Source: Methylobacterium ajmalii
GTDB taxonomy: Bacteria; Pseudomonadota; Alphaproteobacteria; Rhizobiales; Beijerinckiaceae
Assembly: GCF_016613415.1 (NCBI RefSeq)
Contig: NZ_JACWCT010000053.1
Span: 1 to 34,374 of the forward strand
Length of the DNA: 34,374 bases
Direction: 5' to 3'
The notes under the pieces: generated by a model
The model's database searches: none
What the model saw: only the letters and a program-made list of their open reading frames with translations
Told to the model about the DNA's origin: nothing
Made by a program: the position numbers and the translations under genes
Part shown: positions 14,469-24,038 of the stretch, in pieces
How the letters are laid out: each line of letters starts with the position of its first letter
Position numbering within the stretch: position 1 is the first letter of the stretch

Positions 14469-15050
14469 ATGACGCCGACGAAGAGCCCGTTTCGATCGCT
14501 GCCGAACCTGATCACCGCCGCCCGCCTCGCCCTGGTGCCGGTCGTCGTCTGGGCGATCGCCCGCGAGGCCTGGGGCGCGGCGTTCCTGGTCTTCGCGGCC
14601 GCGGGGATCTCGGACGGGATCGACGGGTTCCTCGCCCGCCGCTACGCCTTCGCGAGCCGCCTCGGCGCGATCCTCGATCCGCTCGCCGACAAGGCCCTGA
14701 TGCTCGCCGTGCTGGTCGGCCTGACGCTCGCCGGGCTCGTGCCGGCCTGGTTCCCGGCGGTGCTCGTCGCCCGCGACGCCGTGATGGTGGCGGGGGCCGG
14801 TCTCGCCCGGCTCGCCGGACGGTCGCTGGCGAGCCCGCCGCTCCTCGTCGGCAAGCTCAACACCGCCTGTCAGATCGCCTTCCTGGCCTGGCTCCTCGGC
14901 AGCCGGGCGCTCGGCATCGCCGCGACGGGGGCGGAGGCGGTCGCGATGCCGGCGCTCGCCGGGCTGTCGGTCGTCTCGGCCCTGGTCCAGGGCGTGCACG
15001 CCCTGCGGGGAGGGGACGCCGGTCGGGATCCGGGCGAGCCCCTCAGTTGA
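14469..15050 (+). CDS. CDP-alcohol phosphatidyltransferase family protein
   Basis: A membrane enzyme of 193 residues that moves a phosphatidyl group from a CDP-lipid to an alcohol. The full signature DG-x2-AR-x8-G-x3-D-x3-D is present (D52, G53, A56, R57, G66, D70, D74), and an earlier S48-D49 completes the metal site. Four to six membrane helices follow. The start [18 protein letters not shown] is that of PgsA-like proteins. The acceptor, glycerol-3-phosphate or phosphatidylglycerol, cannot be fixed; many alphaproteobacteria carry this homologue next to purMN in addition to a separate pgsA. GAGGAA precedes the ATG. The last 8 bases overlap the convergent small exported-protein gene. Confidence 0.88.
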   Translation: MTPTKSPFRSLPNLITAARLALVPVVVWAIAREAWGAAFLVFAAAGISDGIDGFLARRYAFASRLGAILDPLADKALMLAVLVGLTLAGLVPAWFPAVLVARDAVMVAGAGLARLAGRSLASPPLLVGKLNTACQIAFLAWLLGSRALGIAATGAEAVAMPALAGLSVVSALVQGVHALRGGDAGRDPGEPLS

Positions 15051-15366
15051 TGGCGCAGAACCCGGCGCCCGAGCCGAAGACCCGGCCGGTGGTGCACCAC
15101 GGCTTCGCTGGTGCCGGGCTCGGGGCGGGAGCCGGGGCGGCCACGCGCGGAGCGGGCGGTGCAGTGGTGCCGGTCGTCATCGGTTCCGGCCCATCCGCAG
15201 AGGCCGTGCGCAGGCGCGGCGCCTCGGCGGCCGCGGGTGCCCCCGCCGGAGCGGCGTGACTGCGGGCGATGAAGGAGAAACCGCCGCGCCGGCCCTTGGC
15301 CTCGGCGGGCGATGCCGCCACGAGAATCCCGAGGGCGGTCAGCCCCAGCATCAGACCCGCACGCAT
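15043..15366 (-). CDS. Small exported Ala/Pro-rich protein
   Basis: A protein of 107 residues with a signal peptide, MRAGLMLGLTALGILVAASP, and likely cleavage after AEA. The mature part has a basic GRRGGFSFIAR segment, then a long Ala/Pro-rich low-complexity linker, and ends [20 protein letters not shown]. The two cysteines near the end may form a disulfide; the rest is probably disordered. AGGAGGGCGAGG stands before the ATG at 15366. I recall similar small periplasmic proteins with a C-terminal GFC-x-N ending in Hyphomicrobiales but know no function. It overlaps the phosphatidyltransferase gene tail to tail. Confidence 0.65.
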   Translation of the reverse strand: MRAGLMLGLTALGILVAASPAEAKGRRGGFSFIARSHAAPAGAPAAAEAPRLRTASADGPEPMTTGTTAPPAPRVAAPAPAPSPAPAKPWCTTGRVFGSGAGFCAIN

Positions 15367-15470
15367 GACCTCGCCCTCCTGTTCGACGGGCGGTATCGTC
15401 CCAGGCAAGCGTTAAGGCGCCGCCCCATCCGGTCGGCGGCATTCGAGCGATCCCGGAAATCCCCATCGGT

Positions 15471-16316
15471 TCAGCGCTTGCGCAGCCACAGGCTGGTCTC
15501 GAAGGCGCCCTCCGGCAGGGGCAGGCGCGCCAGGATGCCGTCGAGGGACCGGCCGGCCCGGGTCGCGACGTAGCGGCTGGCGAAGAGCGGGGCGTAGGCG
15601 CCGCCCTGGAGCAGCGCGCCGACCAGCAATTGCTCGTTGTAGCCCCGCCAGGCCCAGGAGGCCGGGTAGGCGTCCGGCAGGAAGATGTCGTGCAGGTGCA
15701 CGATCACGCCGGAGCGAAGGCGCGGCAGCACGTCGAGGATCAGCCGGTCGACGTCGGTGCCCGGCATCGCGACGTGGCTCGAATCGATGAACAGCATGTC
15801 GCCGGGGTCGAGCGCCGCCGCCTCCTCCGCGTCCGCCGGTCCGAACAGCCGCGCCTCGTGGCGCAGGCCGAGGCCCGCCAGCGGCGCCCGGGGCGCGGGA
15901 TCGATGCAGGTGATCGCGGTCGGGAGGTCGCCGTCGCGGACGGCCTGGGCGAGGAAGCGGGTCGAGTGGCCCGAGCCGATCTCGACGATGCGTGCCGGCC
16001 GCTCGCGCCGCACCAGGGCGTAGGCGGCGGCCGCGTCGAGGCGGGGGAACCAGTCCTGGGCAAAGCGCGCCGGCCGCTCGCCGACGAGGCCGGGGCCGCC
16101 GGCCGCGATACGGGCGAGATCCGGCGCGTGCGCCTCGATCTCGGCCAGCACCGACCGGAAGGCCGGCTCGGCCTCGCAAAAGAGCGGGCGGAGGGCCGGG
16201 TAGCCCTCCGCCCGTGCCGCGCCGGCATGCCGGTACGGGATCAGGAAGCCGCCCGCCGGCAGGCCGAGCAGGGCGCGGAGACCGAGCCCGGCGCGGCGCA
16301 GGCGGGTGCGGGTCAT
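15471..16316 (-). CDS. Class I SAM-dependent methyltransferase
   Basis: A protein of 281 residues of the Methyltransf_24 type. SAM-binding motif I is RIVEIGSGHSTRFLAQAV, motif II is ITCIDPAPRAPL, and the later strand is DMLFIDSSHV followed by LRSGVIVHLHDIFLPDAYP, where the D-x-SH and HDI are family-typical. The N-terminus has a basic, hydrophobic stretch (LRRAGLGLRALLGLPAGGFL) that could associate with the membrane. The substrate is unknown; relatives act on sugars or lipids. The ATG overlaps the stop of the flippase-like gene upstream (ATGA), so the two probably work together, perhaps in export or modification of a surface lipid or glycan. Confidence 0.82.
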   Translation of the reverse strand: MTRTRLRRAGLGLRALLGLPAGGFLIPYRHAGAARAEGYPALRPLFCEAEPAFRSVLAEIEAHAPDLARIAAGGPGLVGERPARFAQDWFPRLDAAAAYALVRRERPARIVEIGSGHSTRFLAQAVRDGDLPTAITCIDPAPRAPLAGLGLRHEARLFGPADAEEAAALDPGDMLFIDSSHVAMPGTDVDRLILDVLPRLRSGVIVHLHDIFLPDAYPASWAWRGYNEQLLVGALLQGGAYAPLFASRYVATRAGRSLDGILARLPLPEGAFETSLWLRKR

Positions 16317-17377
16317 ACCGCCTTGCGCACCTTCAGGTCGCGGCCCTGCACGTCGCGCAGGTCCGGGGTGATGCCGGGGCCGTCGACAGGCGGCGGCGGC
16401 ACGTTCGGGGGCGACTTCGCCTTGCTGCGCAGGGCGTCGGCGAGGCGGCCGCGCTCGAACAGCAGCACCACGCCGATCGCCAGGGCGAAGGGGATCAGCA
16501 GGTAGAACAGGCGGAAGATCAGGACGGCGGCGAGCACGTCGGTCTTCGGCAGGTCCGGCATCGCCGTGATGAAGACGAGCTCGAACACCCCGATGCCGCC
16601 CGGCGCGTTCGAGACCAGCGCCACCGAGAACGAGGCGAGGAAGACCGCGAGCACCACCAGGAAGCCCGGGTTCCCGGCCTCCGGCAGGGCGAAGTAGATG
16701 ATGCCGGCAGCGCCCAGCAGCTCGAGCGGCGCGGCGATCAGCTGGCGGCCCATGATGTTGGGGCGCGGATACTCGATCTTGAACGAGCGGATGTGCAGCG
16801 GCCGGAAGTGCAGGATCGAGCCGATGACGTAGAGCGCCACGAAGCCGAGGAGCCCGAAGCCGACGAGGCGGGCGGTGGTCGGGCTCGCCAGCACCGGCGG
16901 CAGCAGGCTCGCCACGCGCTGCAGCAGCTCGGGTTCGAGCACCAGCACCAGGCCGCCGAGGAACGCCGTGCCGAGGCCGAAGGTGAAGGAGCAGAGCGCC
17001 ACGAGCACCGCCACCTGGGCGGTGGAGAGGCCCTTCGACGTGTAGGCGCGGTAGCGAACCACCGCGCCGGAGAACACCGAGGCGCCGATGTTGTGCGACA
17101 GCGCGTAGGTGGTGAAGGAGCACACCGAGACGAAGAGCCAGGAGATGCCCTTCACGCCGAGATGCAAGAGCGCGATCCGGTCGTACCAGGCCAAAGCCGC
17201 GTAGGCGACCAGGGTCGAGAGGACGGCGAGCGCGTAGCGGTGCGGCGGGATCGCCGCGAGGCTCGCCTTCACGTCGGCGAAGGACAGGCCCTTCAGCAGG
17301 TGCCACAGCAGATAGACGGAGACCACGACGGCCCCGAGGCCGATGACCGGCCAGATGAAATCCTTGATCTTCTTCAT
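16313..17377 (-). CDS. Flippase-like (lysylphosphatidylglycerol synthase TM region, UPF0104) membrane protein
   Basis: A membrane protein of 354 residues with about eight helices, belonging to the YbhN/UPF0104 superfamily related to the membrane half of MprF. Typical pieces are the first helix (FIWPVIGLGAVVVSVYLLW), FTTYALSHNIGASVFSGAVV with RYRAY after it, and the conserved FLASFSVALVSNAPGGIGVF-E late in the protein. It lacks the cytosolic aminoacyltransferase half of MprF, so it is not a lysyl-lipid synthase; lipid flipping is an inference from the family. The C-terminus is Pro-rich and cytosolic. The ATG at 17377 starts MKKIKDFIWPV; the longer frame upstream is the shadow of the hydrolase gene. 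It is coupled to the methyltransferase by ATGA. Confidence 0.85.
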   Translation of the reverse strand: MKKIKDFIWPVIGLGAVVVSVYLLWHLLKGLSFADVKASLAAIPPHRYALAVLSTLVAYAALAWYDRIALLHLGVKGISWLFVSVCSFTTYALSHNIGASVFSGAVVRYRAYTSKGLSTAQVAVLVALCSFTFGLGTAFLGGLVLVLEPELLQRVASLLPPVLASPTTARLVGFGLLGFVALYVIGSILHFRPLHIRSFKIEYPRPNIMGRQLIAAPLELLGAAGIIYFALPEAGNPGFLVVLAVFLASFSVALVSNAPGGIGVFELVFITAMPDLPKTDVLAAVLIFRLFYLLIPFALAIGVVLLFERGRLADALRSKAKSPPNVPPPPVDGPGITPDLRDVQGRDLKVRKAV

Positions 17378-17526
17378 CGCGGTCCCGTCGCGTCCCCGTT
17401 CTCGCGCGCGCTTCTGCCCGACCCTGCGGAGGACCGCAAGAACGGCGCAGCGCCGACGGCCCCTCCTTTCATGGGATCGTGACGGTTTCGTGCCGGTCCC
17501 GCGGCCGCGTCGGTCCGTCGCCGGCG

Positions 17527-18414
17527 TCAGATCCCGCTTGCGTCGAGCCAGTCGAGGAGCAGGCGGGCGACGCCCTCCGAGCCGAGATCGAGCTGCAGGA
17601 AGTGGGCGATCCCCGGCACCGAGCGGTGCTCGGCCCCGTGGTAGAGCGCGGTGCGCCAGGTCGTCGCCGGCCAGATCATCCGGTCGTCGGCGCCGCCGAG
17701 GACCAGCGCCGGCACGCCCGCGAAGGCCGCCGAGAGCGGCAGCATCGGCCAGTGCGCCTCGGCCAGCGCCACCGGGCTCTCGGCCGACATCCGGGCGGCG
17801 TAGTTCTGGGCGCGCTCCAGCGGCAGGCCTTCCGAGAACAGCCAGTGCCGGGCGAGCGCCACCGCGGGCTCGCGGCCGGGCAGCAGCGAGCCCGCCAGCG
17901 CCTCGACCCAGAAACCCGCATCCGTCATGGCGATGCGCGGCCCGACCATGCCGAGGCCCTCCGGCGGCAGGGACGCCATCATCACGAGGCCGCGCAGCGG
18001 CACCCGGCCGAGCAGCCGCTGGGCCAGCAGCCCGCCGAGGGAATGCCCGACGAGCACCGGCGGCTCGCCCCATTGCGCCAGCGCCAGGCTCACGTCGGCG
18101 AGGTAATCGGATAGGGTGGCGTCGCGCAGCTGCCGCCCGCCCTGGCTGCGGCCGTGGCCGCGCAGGCTCACCGCGGCGGCGCGGCGGCCGCGCCGGGCGA
18201 GGTGGGGCAGAAAGATCTCCTCGAACATCCAGGCGCCGCCGAAGGCCCCGTGGACGAAGAGCAGGGGGGCGCCGCGGGGCTCGCCCGCCGGCTCGGCCTC
18301 GATCCATTCGAGGGCCGGACCGTCGCGGCGCTCGATCAGGCGGTGCGAGATCCGGGCCCGGGGCTCGGTGACGACGGTGAAGCGGCGTCGATCCCGCGCC
18401 TGTGCCTCGTGCAT
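17527..18414 (-). CDS. Alpha/beta hydrolase
   Basis: A hydrolase of 295 residues. The oxyanion region is LLFVHGAFGGAWMFEEIFLP, the nucleophile elbow is VLVGHSLGGLLAQ (Ser), the acid is likely in LGGADDRMI, and the histidine is in VPGIAHFLQLD. SLRGHGRSQG before the elbow is typical for the family. The N-terminus is basic and possibly disordered. The substrate cannot be predicted; esters, lactones and peroxides are possible. The ATG at 18414 is chosen; the frame upstream is the shadow of the GNAT gene. It is separated from the flippase-like gene by about 150 bp and divergent from the GNAT gene. Confidence 0.85.
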   Translation of the reverse strand: MHEAQARDRRRFTVVTEPRARISHRLIERRDGPALEWIEAEPAGEPRGAPLLFVHGAFGGAWMFEEIFLPHLARRGRRAAAVSLRGHGRSQGGRQLRDATLSDYLADVSLALAQWGEPPVLVGHSLGGLLAQRLLGRVPLRGLVMMASLPPEGLGMVGPRIAMTDAGFWVEALAGSLLPGREPAVALARHWLFSEGLPLERAQNYAARMSAESPVALAEAHWPMLPLSAAFAGVPALVLGGADDRMIWPATTWRTALYHGAEHRSVPGIAHFLQLDLGSEGVARLLLDWLDASGI

Positions 18415-18615
18415 GCCCGTGCCTTCTTCGACGATGCGATGGGCGGTCCGCCGCCAGGGGCCGCGGTCAGATCCCGGATCACCTAACGGCCGAGCCCGGT
18501 TCGCCCAGCCTCGCCGGAGCGAATCGCTGCCCTGCGCCAGCCTCGCACGAGAAAGCTTGACACAAGGGAAACGAGTCCGCCCCCTCCCTGTATCCGCGAC
18601 AGGAGACGCCCCGCC

Positions 18616-19233
18616 GTGAGCGACGCCCCGACCGACGATCCCCGCCTGCGCCTCGACGGCCACACCCCGATCCCGCCGACCCACGTCGCCGCGGTGGTGA
18701 CCTACCTGGAGATGACGGCGCCGCCGTCGCGCCCCGGGGCGGAGCGGGAGCCGCTGCCGCTCTCGCCGATCGGCGCCGACCTCGCCCGCTACCGGGCCCT
18801 CTACGCGGCGATCGGCACGCCCTGGCTGTGGTTCGGCCGCGCCGGCATGACGGACGAGGCCCTGACGGCGATCCTCGGCGACCCGGCGGTGGAGGCCCTG
18901 GCGCTGACCGAGGACGGACGCGACGTCGGCCTGCTCGAACTCGACCGGCGAAAACCCGGCGAGGTGGAGCTCGCCTATTTCGGCCTCGTCCCGGAGGCGG
19001 TCGGCAGCGGGCGCGGCCGGCGGCTGATGGACGAGGCGGTGCGCCGCGCCTTCTCGGAGCCGATCGGCCGGTTCTGGGTCCATACCTGCACCCTCGACCA
19101 TCCGGGCGCGGTGGCGTTCTACCAGCGCTCGGGCTTTCGCCCCTACGCCCGGGCGATCGAGGTGGCGCCCGATCCGCGCCTCACCGGCGCGCTGCCCCGC
19201 GAGGCCGGGCAGGTGCCGCTCCTCGCCGGGTGA
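18616..19233 (+). CDS. GNAT family N-acetyltransferase
   Basis: An acetyltransferase of 205 residues. The acetyl-CoA pyrophosphate-binding motif A is LAYFGLVPEAVGSGRGRRLM (R/Q-x-x-G-x-G/A type), followed by a helix ending in DEAVRRAF. Motif B is seen in VHTCTLDHPGAVAFYQRSGF, the usual HPxAxxFYxxxGF ending of GNAT proteins. The acceptor is unknown. The start is a GTG at 18616 with AGGAGA upstream. It ends convergently with ppx, and a hairpin lies between the two genes. Confidence 0.88.
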   Translation: MSDAPTDDPRLRLDGHTPIPPTHVAAVVTYLEMTAPPSRPGAEREPLPLSPIGADLARYRALYAAIGTPWLWFGRAGMTDEALTAILGDPAVEALALTEDGRDVGLLELDRRKPGEVELAYFGLVPEAVGSGRGRRLMDEAVRRAFSEPIGRFWVHTCTLDHPGAVAFYQRSGFRPYARAIEVAPDPRLTGALPREAGQVPLLAG

Positions 19234-19241
19234 AGCGAGGA

Positions 19242-19261
19242 CCGGGCGGTCTCGCGCCCGG
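19242..19261. terminator. Hairpin between convergent GNAT and ppx genes
   Basis: CCGGGCG and CGCCCGG form a perfect 7-bp stem around a 6-base loop in the 37-bp gap between two convergent genes. There is no T-tract on either side, so efficiency is uncertain; position suggests a two-way terminator. Confidence 0.5.
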
Positions 19262-19270
19262 GCACGAGGG

Positions 19271-20818
19271 TCACGCCGCGATCTCGATCCGCGCCTCGAC
19301 CCCGAGCAGCCGCCCGAGGCCGCGCAGGCGGTTCGACAGGCGGTCGCTGGCGAGGTCCTTCAGGTCCTGCGGCAGGGTGAGGACGATCACGCCGTCGCGC
19401 ATGGCGAGCGGCGTGCGCGGCAGGATGCCCTCCATCGCCACCGAGACCGGGAAGGCGACGCGCAGGACCGCACCCAGCAGCCGCGCCTGCTCGAAGAGAC
19501 GCGGGCCGGCGAGCTGGCGCAGCAGCGGGCTCGCCTTCTCGGGGGCGACGCCCTCGTGGCGGAAGAACACCGCCACGGCGAGGTAGGCCCGGCCCGGATG
19601 GTCGATGCCCACGAAGGAGGCGTGGGCGATGACGTTGAGGCTCTGCTCGCCGCGATAGTCGGGATGGGTGCGCCAGCCGACATCGGCCAGCAGGCAGGCG
19701 GCGTGGCGCAGCCGGCGCTCGTCGGCGGTCTCCGGCGTCGACAGGCTCGCCATGAAGGCATCCGTCCAGGCCTGGAGTTCGGGCCCGTGGCCGGGGCTGC
19801 GGCAGCGCAGGCGGTTGAGCTCGGCGGCGGCGAGCAGCAGCGGGTCGCGGGCGCGGGCCGCGTCGTCGAGCTTCTCGAACAGCAGGCCCTCGCGCACGCC
19901 GGTGGCCGAGATCGCGATCTCGCGCGGGCGACCCGAGCGGATCACCTCCTCCAGCACCACCGCCCCGTAGGCTAGCAGCGGCCGGCGGGCCTCTGACACG
20001 CTCTCGACGGCGGCCAGCGTCGCGGCGTCGGATTGCTCGACGACCTGCAGGAACGACAGCTCGTCGTTCGGCTCGATCGAATAGCCGTGCATGACGTGCA
20101 GGCGGTAGTCCCGCGCCGCCTGGTGCAGGCGGGCGAGCGCCCGCCAGGTGCCGCCGACGGCGTAGAAGGTGCGGCCCTTCAGGGTGTCGAGCTGCGGGCC
20201 GGCCTTCTTGAGGGCTTCGGCGGCGATCTTGCGGGCCTTCTTCAGCGAGCCGCCGCTGAGGTCCTGCAGTGCCAGCCCGCCGAGCGGCATGGTGACGCCG
20301 CTGCCGATCGCCGAGCCGCGCACGTCGACGAGCTCGAGGCTGCCGCCGCCGAGGTCGCCGACCACGCCGTCCGGCGCGTGGAAGCCCGAGATGACGCCGT
20401 AGGCCGAGAGTTCCGCCTCGCGCCGGCCCGACAGGAGCTCGATCGGGTGGCCGCAGGCGGCCGCGGCCGCCTCCAGGAAGGCCGGGCCGTTCTCGGCGTC
20501 GCGGGCGGCGGCGGTGGCGAGCACGAAGACCTGGCCGACATGCATCGCCTCGCACAGCACACGGAACCGGGCGAGCGCCTGGAGGGCGCGGCGCACCGCC
20601 TCCTCGTTGAGGCGGCCGGTGGAGAGCACGTTGCGGCCGAGGCCGCACAGGACCTTCTCGTTGTAGAGCGGCGTCGGCGCCCGGCTGATGCCCGAATAGG
20701 CGACCAGCCGGACGGAGTTCGAGCCGATGTCGATGATCGCGACGGGGGCGCCGGGCTCGATCCGGGCGAGCGCGGCTTCGTTGAGGGCGGTCTGATCCAG
20801 GCCCATCCAGGTCCTCAT
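19271..20818 (-). CDS. ppx: Exopolyphosphatase, Ppx/GppA family
   Basis: An enzyme of 515 residues that releases phosphate from polyphosphate chains; some family members also hydrolyse pppGpp. The actin-like ATPase fold shows phosphate loop 1 VAIIDIGSNSVRLVAYS and phosphate loop 2 GVVGDLGGGSLELV, with catalytic acidic residues in RREAELSAYG. A C-terminal HD-like helical part contains RRLRHAACLLADVGWRTHPD. The length matches alphaproteobacterial Ppx. It lies 52 bp after ppk on the same strand, so synthesis and breakdown of polyphosphate are encoded together. The ATG at 20818 is used; MGLDQ at 20806 is an alternative. Confidence 0.94.
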   Translation of the reverse strand: MRTWMGLDQTALNEAALARIEPGAPVAIIDIGSNSVRLVAYSGISRAPTPLYNEKVLCGLGRNVLSTGRLNEEAVRRALQALARFRVLCEAMHVGQVFVLATAAARDAENGPAFLEAAAAACGHPIELLSGRREAELSAYGVISGFHAPDGVVGDLGGGSLELVDVRGSAIGSGVTMPLGGLALQDLSGGSLKKARKIAAEALKKAGPQLDTLKGRTFYAVGGTWRALARLHQAARDYRLHVMHGYSIEPNDELSFLQVVEQSDAATLAAVESVSEARRPLLAYGAVVLEEVIRSGRPREIAISATGVREGLLFEKLDDAARARDPLLLAAAELNRLRCRSPGHGPELQAWTDAFMASLSTPETADERRLRHAACLLADVGWRTHPDYRGEQSLNVIAHASFVGIDHPGRAYLAVAVFFRHEGVAPEKASPLLRQLAGPRLFEQARLLGAVLRVAFPVSVAMEGILPRTPLAMRDGVIVLTLPQDLKDLASDRLSNRLRGLGRLLGVEARIEIAA

Positions 20819-20827
20819 GACGGGAGC

Positions 20828-20866
20828 GCCGCCGGACGGACGGCCCCGGGGACCGGCCCCGGCGGC
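20828..20866 (-). other. GC-rich hairpin in the ppk-ppx gap
   Basis: GCCGCCGG (20828-20835) and CCGGCGGC (20859-20866) form an 8-bp stem around a GC-rich 23-base loop, filling most of the 52-bp space between ppk and ppx. It could act as an attenuator or mRNA-processing element that sets less Ppx than Ppk. No T-tract follows, so it is not a clear terminator. Confidence 0.35.
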
Positions 20867-20870
20867 CGCG

Positions 20871-23201
20871 TCAGGCGCGCTGGGCGCGCCGGCTGAGCGC
20901 GCGCGGACTCGATTTCTTCGATGCCTTCCCGCGGCCCGACAGGCTCGGGTTGGTCATGAAATACTTGTGCGCGTTGAAGGGCTCCTCGCCCTCGGCGGGC
21001 TCGATCCGCTCGCTCGCGCCCGACGCCAGTACACGCCAGCTCTGCTGGTTGTCGAGGAGATTCGCCATCATGATCTGGTCGAGCACCTGCTGGTGCACGG
21101 TCGGGTTGAGGATCGGCAGCATGGCCTCCACCCGACGATCGAGGTTGCGGCTCATCAGGTCCGCCGACGAGATGTAGACCCGGGCCTTGGGGTGGGGCAG
21201 CCCGGCGCCGTTGCCGAAGGCGTAGACCCGGCCGTGCTCCAGGAAGCGCCCGACGATCGACTTGACCCGGATGTTCTCCGACAGGCCCGGCACGCCGGGG
21301 CGCAGGCAGCAGATGCCCCTCACGACGCAGTCGATCGGCACGCCGGCGGCGCTGGCGTCGTAGAGCGCGTCGATGATCTGGGTGTCGACGAGCGAGTTGC
21401 ACTTGATCCAGATCGCCGCCGGGCGGCCCGCCTTGGCGTGGGCGATCTCCTCGGCGATGTGCTCGAGGAGGCGCGCCTTCAGGGTCAGCGGCGAGACCGC
21501 CATCCGCTCCAGCTCCGCCGGCTCGGCGTAGCCGGTGATGAAGTTGAAGATCCGCGAGACGTCGCGGCCGATCACCGGGTCGGCGGTGAAGAACGACAAA
21601 TCGGTGTAGATGCGCGCCGTGATCGGATGGTAGTTGCCGGTGCCGACGTGGCAGTAGCTCACCAGGCGGTCGCCCTCGCGGCGCACCACCATCGAGAGCT
21701 TGGCGTGGGTCTTCAGCTCGATGAAGCCGAACACCACCTGGGCGCCGGCCTTCTCGAGGTTGCGCGCCCAGCGGATGTTGGCCTCCTCGTCGAAACGCGC
21801 CTTCAGCTCGACGAGCGCCGTCACCGACTTGCCGGCCTCCGCCGCCTCGGCCAGAGCCGCGACGATCGGGGAGTTCGACGAGGTGCGGTAGAGCGTCTGC
21901 TTGATCGCTACCACGTTCGGGTCGCGGGCGGCCTGCGACAGGAACTGCACCACCGAGTCGAAGGACTCGTAGGGATGGTGGACGATGAAGTCCTTCTGGC
22001 GGATCGCCGCGAAGCAATCGCCGCCGCTCTCGCGGATGCGCTCGGGGAAGCGCGGGTTGTAGGGCTTGAACTTCAGGTCCGGCCGGTCGATCCCGACGAT
22101 CTGCGACAGCTCGTTGAGGGCGAGCATCCCCTCGACCACGAACACGGCGTCGGCGGCGATCTCCAGCTCGTCGGCCACGAAGGTGCGCAGGTCCTCCGGC
22201 ATGGTCGCGACGACCTCGAGCCGGATCACCACGCCGCGGCGGCGTTGCTTCAGCGCCGTCTCGAAGTGCCGCACCAGGTCCTCGGCCTCCTCCTCGATCT
22301 CGAGGTCGGAATCGCGCACCACCCGGAAGCCACCCTGGCCCTTGACCAGGTAGCCCGGGAAGAGGCGGCTCGTGAACAGCACGATCACCTGCTCGATGGC
22401 GATGAACCGGGCGGTGCCGGTCTGGCCGAGATCGGGCAGGCGCACGAAGCGATCGATGATCGAGGGCAGGCGGATCAGCGCCCGCAGCGCCCGGGCGTCC
22501 CGCGGCCGCACCAGGGTGAGCGCGATGGTCGAGCCGAGATTCGGGATGAACGGAAAGGGATGGGCCGGATCGATGGCGAGCGGCGTCAGCACCGGGAAGA
22601 TGTGCTGGAGGAAGTAATCTTCCAGCCAGGCCGCCTCTTCCGCCGAGAGGTCCATCGCCTCGACGAGGTCGATGCCCTCGTGGTGCAGTTCCCCGCGCAA
22701 TTCGCTCCAGCGCCGCTGCTGGTCGCCGGCGAGCCCGGTGACCTCGGCGTCGATCCGGGCGAGCTGCTCGGCCGGGGACAGCCCGTCGGCCGACGGCGCG
22801 GTCAGCCCGGCCCGGACCTGGTCGTGCAGGCCGGCGACCCGCACCATGAAGAACTCGTCGAGGTTGTTGGCCGAGATCGACAGGAAGCGCAGCTGCTCCA
22901 GCAGCGGGTGGCCGGTATTCGAGGCCTCCTCCAGCACCCGGCGGTTGAACTGCAGCCAGGACAATTCGCGGTTGACGAAGCGCCCGGGCTCGTGGCGCAG
23001 CGCCAGGCCGGCCTCGACCGCCTCGGCCTTGGCCAGGCGGGCCGCCTCCTGCGCAGCCTGCGCCTCGTCGGCGACCCGCACGGCATCGGGGGCGGTCAGC
23101 CCTTCCCTCACCTCGTGGCGGACATCTCCGTTCGTCGCAGGCGTCGCCTCGGTCTCGTCGAGGACCGGGATGGCACTGGCTCCGGCTGCGGTGTCCGACA
23201 C
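20871..23201 (-). CDS. ppk: Polyphosphate kinase 1
   Basis: An enzyme of 776 residues that reversibly builds polyphosphate from ATP. After a variable N-terminal extension of about 70 residues, [19 protein letters not shown] begins the conserved N domain, and [19 protein letters not shown] follows. The two phosphotransfer histidines are expected in [16 protein letters not shown] and [40 protein letters not shown] is the family signature. The C-terminus ends in a basic, possibly disordered tail ([20 protein letters not shown]). The start is a GTG at 23201 with GGAGGT upstream. The order hdaA-ppk-ppx on one strand is conserved in alphaproteobacteria. Confidence 0.96.
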   Translation of the reverse strand: MSDTAAGASAIPVLDETEATPATNGDVRHEVREGLTAPDAVRVADEAQAAQEAARLAKAEAVEAGLALRHEPGRFVNRELSWLQFNRRVLEEASNTGHPLLEQLRFLSISANNLDEFFMVRVAGLHDQVRAGLTAPSADGLSPAEQLARIDAEVTGLAGDQQRRWSELRGELHHEGIDLVEAMDLSAEEAAWLEDYFLQHIFPVLTPLAIDPAHPFPFIPNLGSTIALTLVRPRDARALRALIRLPSIIDRFVRLPDLGQTGTARFIAIEQVIVLFTSRLFPGYLVKGQGGFRVVRDSDLEIEEEAEDLVRHFETALKQRRRGVVIRLEVVATMPEDLRTFVADELEIAADAVFVVEGMLALNELSQIVGIDRPDLKFKPYNPRFPERIRESGGDCFAAIRQKDFIVHHPYESFDSVVQFLSQAARDPNVVAIKQTLYRTSSNSPIVAALAEAAEAGKSVTALVELKARFDEEANIRWARNLEKAGAQVVFGFIELKTHAKLSMVVRREGDRLVSYCHVGTGNYHPITARIYTDLSFFTADPVIGRDVSRIFNFITGYAEPAELERMAVSPLTLKARLLEHIAEEIAHAKAGRPAAIWIKCNSLVDTQIIDALYDASAAGVPIDCVVRGICCLRPGVPGLSENIRVKSIVGRFLEHGRVYAFGNGAGLPHPKARVYISSADLMSRNLDRRVEAMLPILNPTVHQQVLDQIMMANLLDNQQSWRVLASGASERIEPAEGEEPFNAHKYFMTNPSLSGRGKASKKSSPRALSRRAQRA

Positions 23202-23301
23202 GATGGTACCTCCTTGACGGGATGGATGCCGGGTCAGGGCTTCGAGCCCTTCCCGGTGACAGGACAGTTTGACAATTGCGTGAACGGTGCGACGGCTTGC
23301 C

Positions 23302-24015
23302 CTATTCCTCGTCCTCCTCGCCGTCCTCCGGCGCCTCGCCCTCCAGGGTGGCCAGCGTCGCGAGGGCGAGCGGCCGGGTGATGCGCCGGCGCCGGCTCAG
23401 GCCCTCGCGGTCGAGGACCGCCACCACGTCCCGGGCGCGGGCGAGCGAGCGGTCGAGGCGCAAAGCCAGGGCGTCGACCACGCTGGTGTCGACGACGAGC
23501 TGGCGGTCGAGGAACAGCTTGACCAGCACGACCTTCAGCAGCGCCTCGTCCGGCGGGTCGAGCGCGACGCCGGGAGCGAGCCGCAGGCGCGAGCGCAGGT
23601 CGGGGGTGGCGAGGCCCCAGGCCTCGACCGGGCCGGAGCCCGTCACCACGACGCTGAGGCCCCGCTCGCGCACGAGGTTGAGGAGGTGGAACAGGGCGGC
23701 CTCGTCGCGGCCCGCCTCGCGGTCGGCATCCTCGATCACCAGGGCGTCGGCACCGGCGATCTCCGGCACCGCCGCCGCGGTCACGGCGGCGACCGGCAGG
23801 ACGAGGGCGCCGGCGCGCTCGGCGAAGATGGCCGCGAGGTGGCTCTTGCCGCTGCCCGGCGGGCCGGTGAGCACGAGCACCCGGTCCGGCCAGTCGGGCC
23901 AGGCCTCGATCCGGGCGTAGGCCGTCTCGTTCGACGGGCTGACCAGGAAGTCCTCGGAGCCGAAGCGGGCGTCGACCGGCAGGTCGAGGGCGAGCTGGCG
24001 CGGCTGATCTGGCAT
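23302..24015 (-). CDS. hdaA: HdaA-like DnaA-family regulatory ATPase
   Basis: An AAA+ protein of 237 residues resembling DnaA domain III, without the DNA-binding domain IV. In Caulobacter HdaA binds the sliding clamp and stimulates ATP hydrolysis by DnaA, preventing re-initiation. Visible features are the clamp-binding N-terminus PRQLALDLP (a QL-x-LDLP motif), Walker [14 protein letters not shown], a Walker B-like ALVIEDAD, sensor 1 VVVTGSG and box VII-like [12 protein letters not shown]. The ATG at 24015 places the clamp motif near the start. A GTG at 24042 would overlap the stop of the upstream gene as GTGA and is a good alternative. The acidic C-terminus ([11 protein letters not shown]) is unusual. 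Confidence 0.87.
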   Translation of the reverse strand: MPDQPRQLALDLPVDARFGSEDFLVSPSNETAYARIEAWPDWPDRVLVLTGPPGSGKSHLAAIFAERAGALVLPVAAVTAAAVPEIAGADALVIEDADREAGRDEAALFHLLNLVRERGLSVVVTGSGPVEAWGLATPDLRSRLRLAPGVALDPPDEALLKVVLVKLFLDRQLVVDTSVVDALALRLDRSLARARDVVAVLDREGLSRRRRITRPLALATLATLEGEAPEDGEEDEE

Positions 24016-24038
24016 GCGGGGCGGAAGGTCTCGCGGGT

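Noticed and set aside
18557..18562. TTGACA as -35 of the GNAT gene
   Set aside because: No acceptable -10 lies 16-18 bp downstream; the only TATCCG is 28 bp away.
20817..23381. An 854-codon open frame on the plus strand opposite ppk and ppx
   Set aside because: It is rich in Arg, His, Gly, Val and Asp repeats without any domain, and lies entirely antisense to well-supported ppk. Long antisense frames are expected in GC-rich coding DNA.
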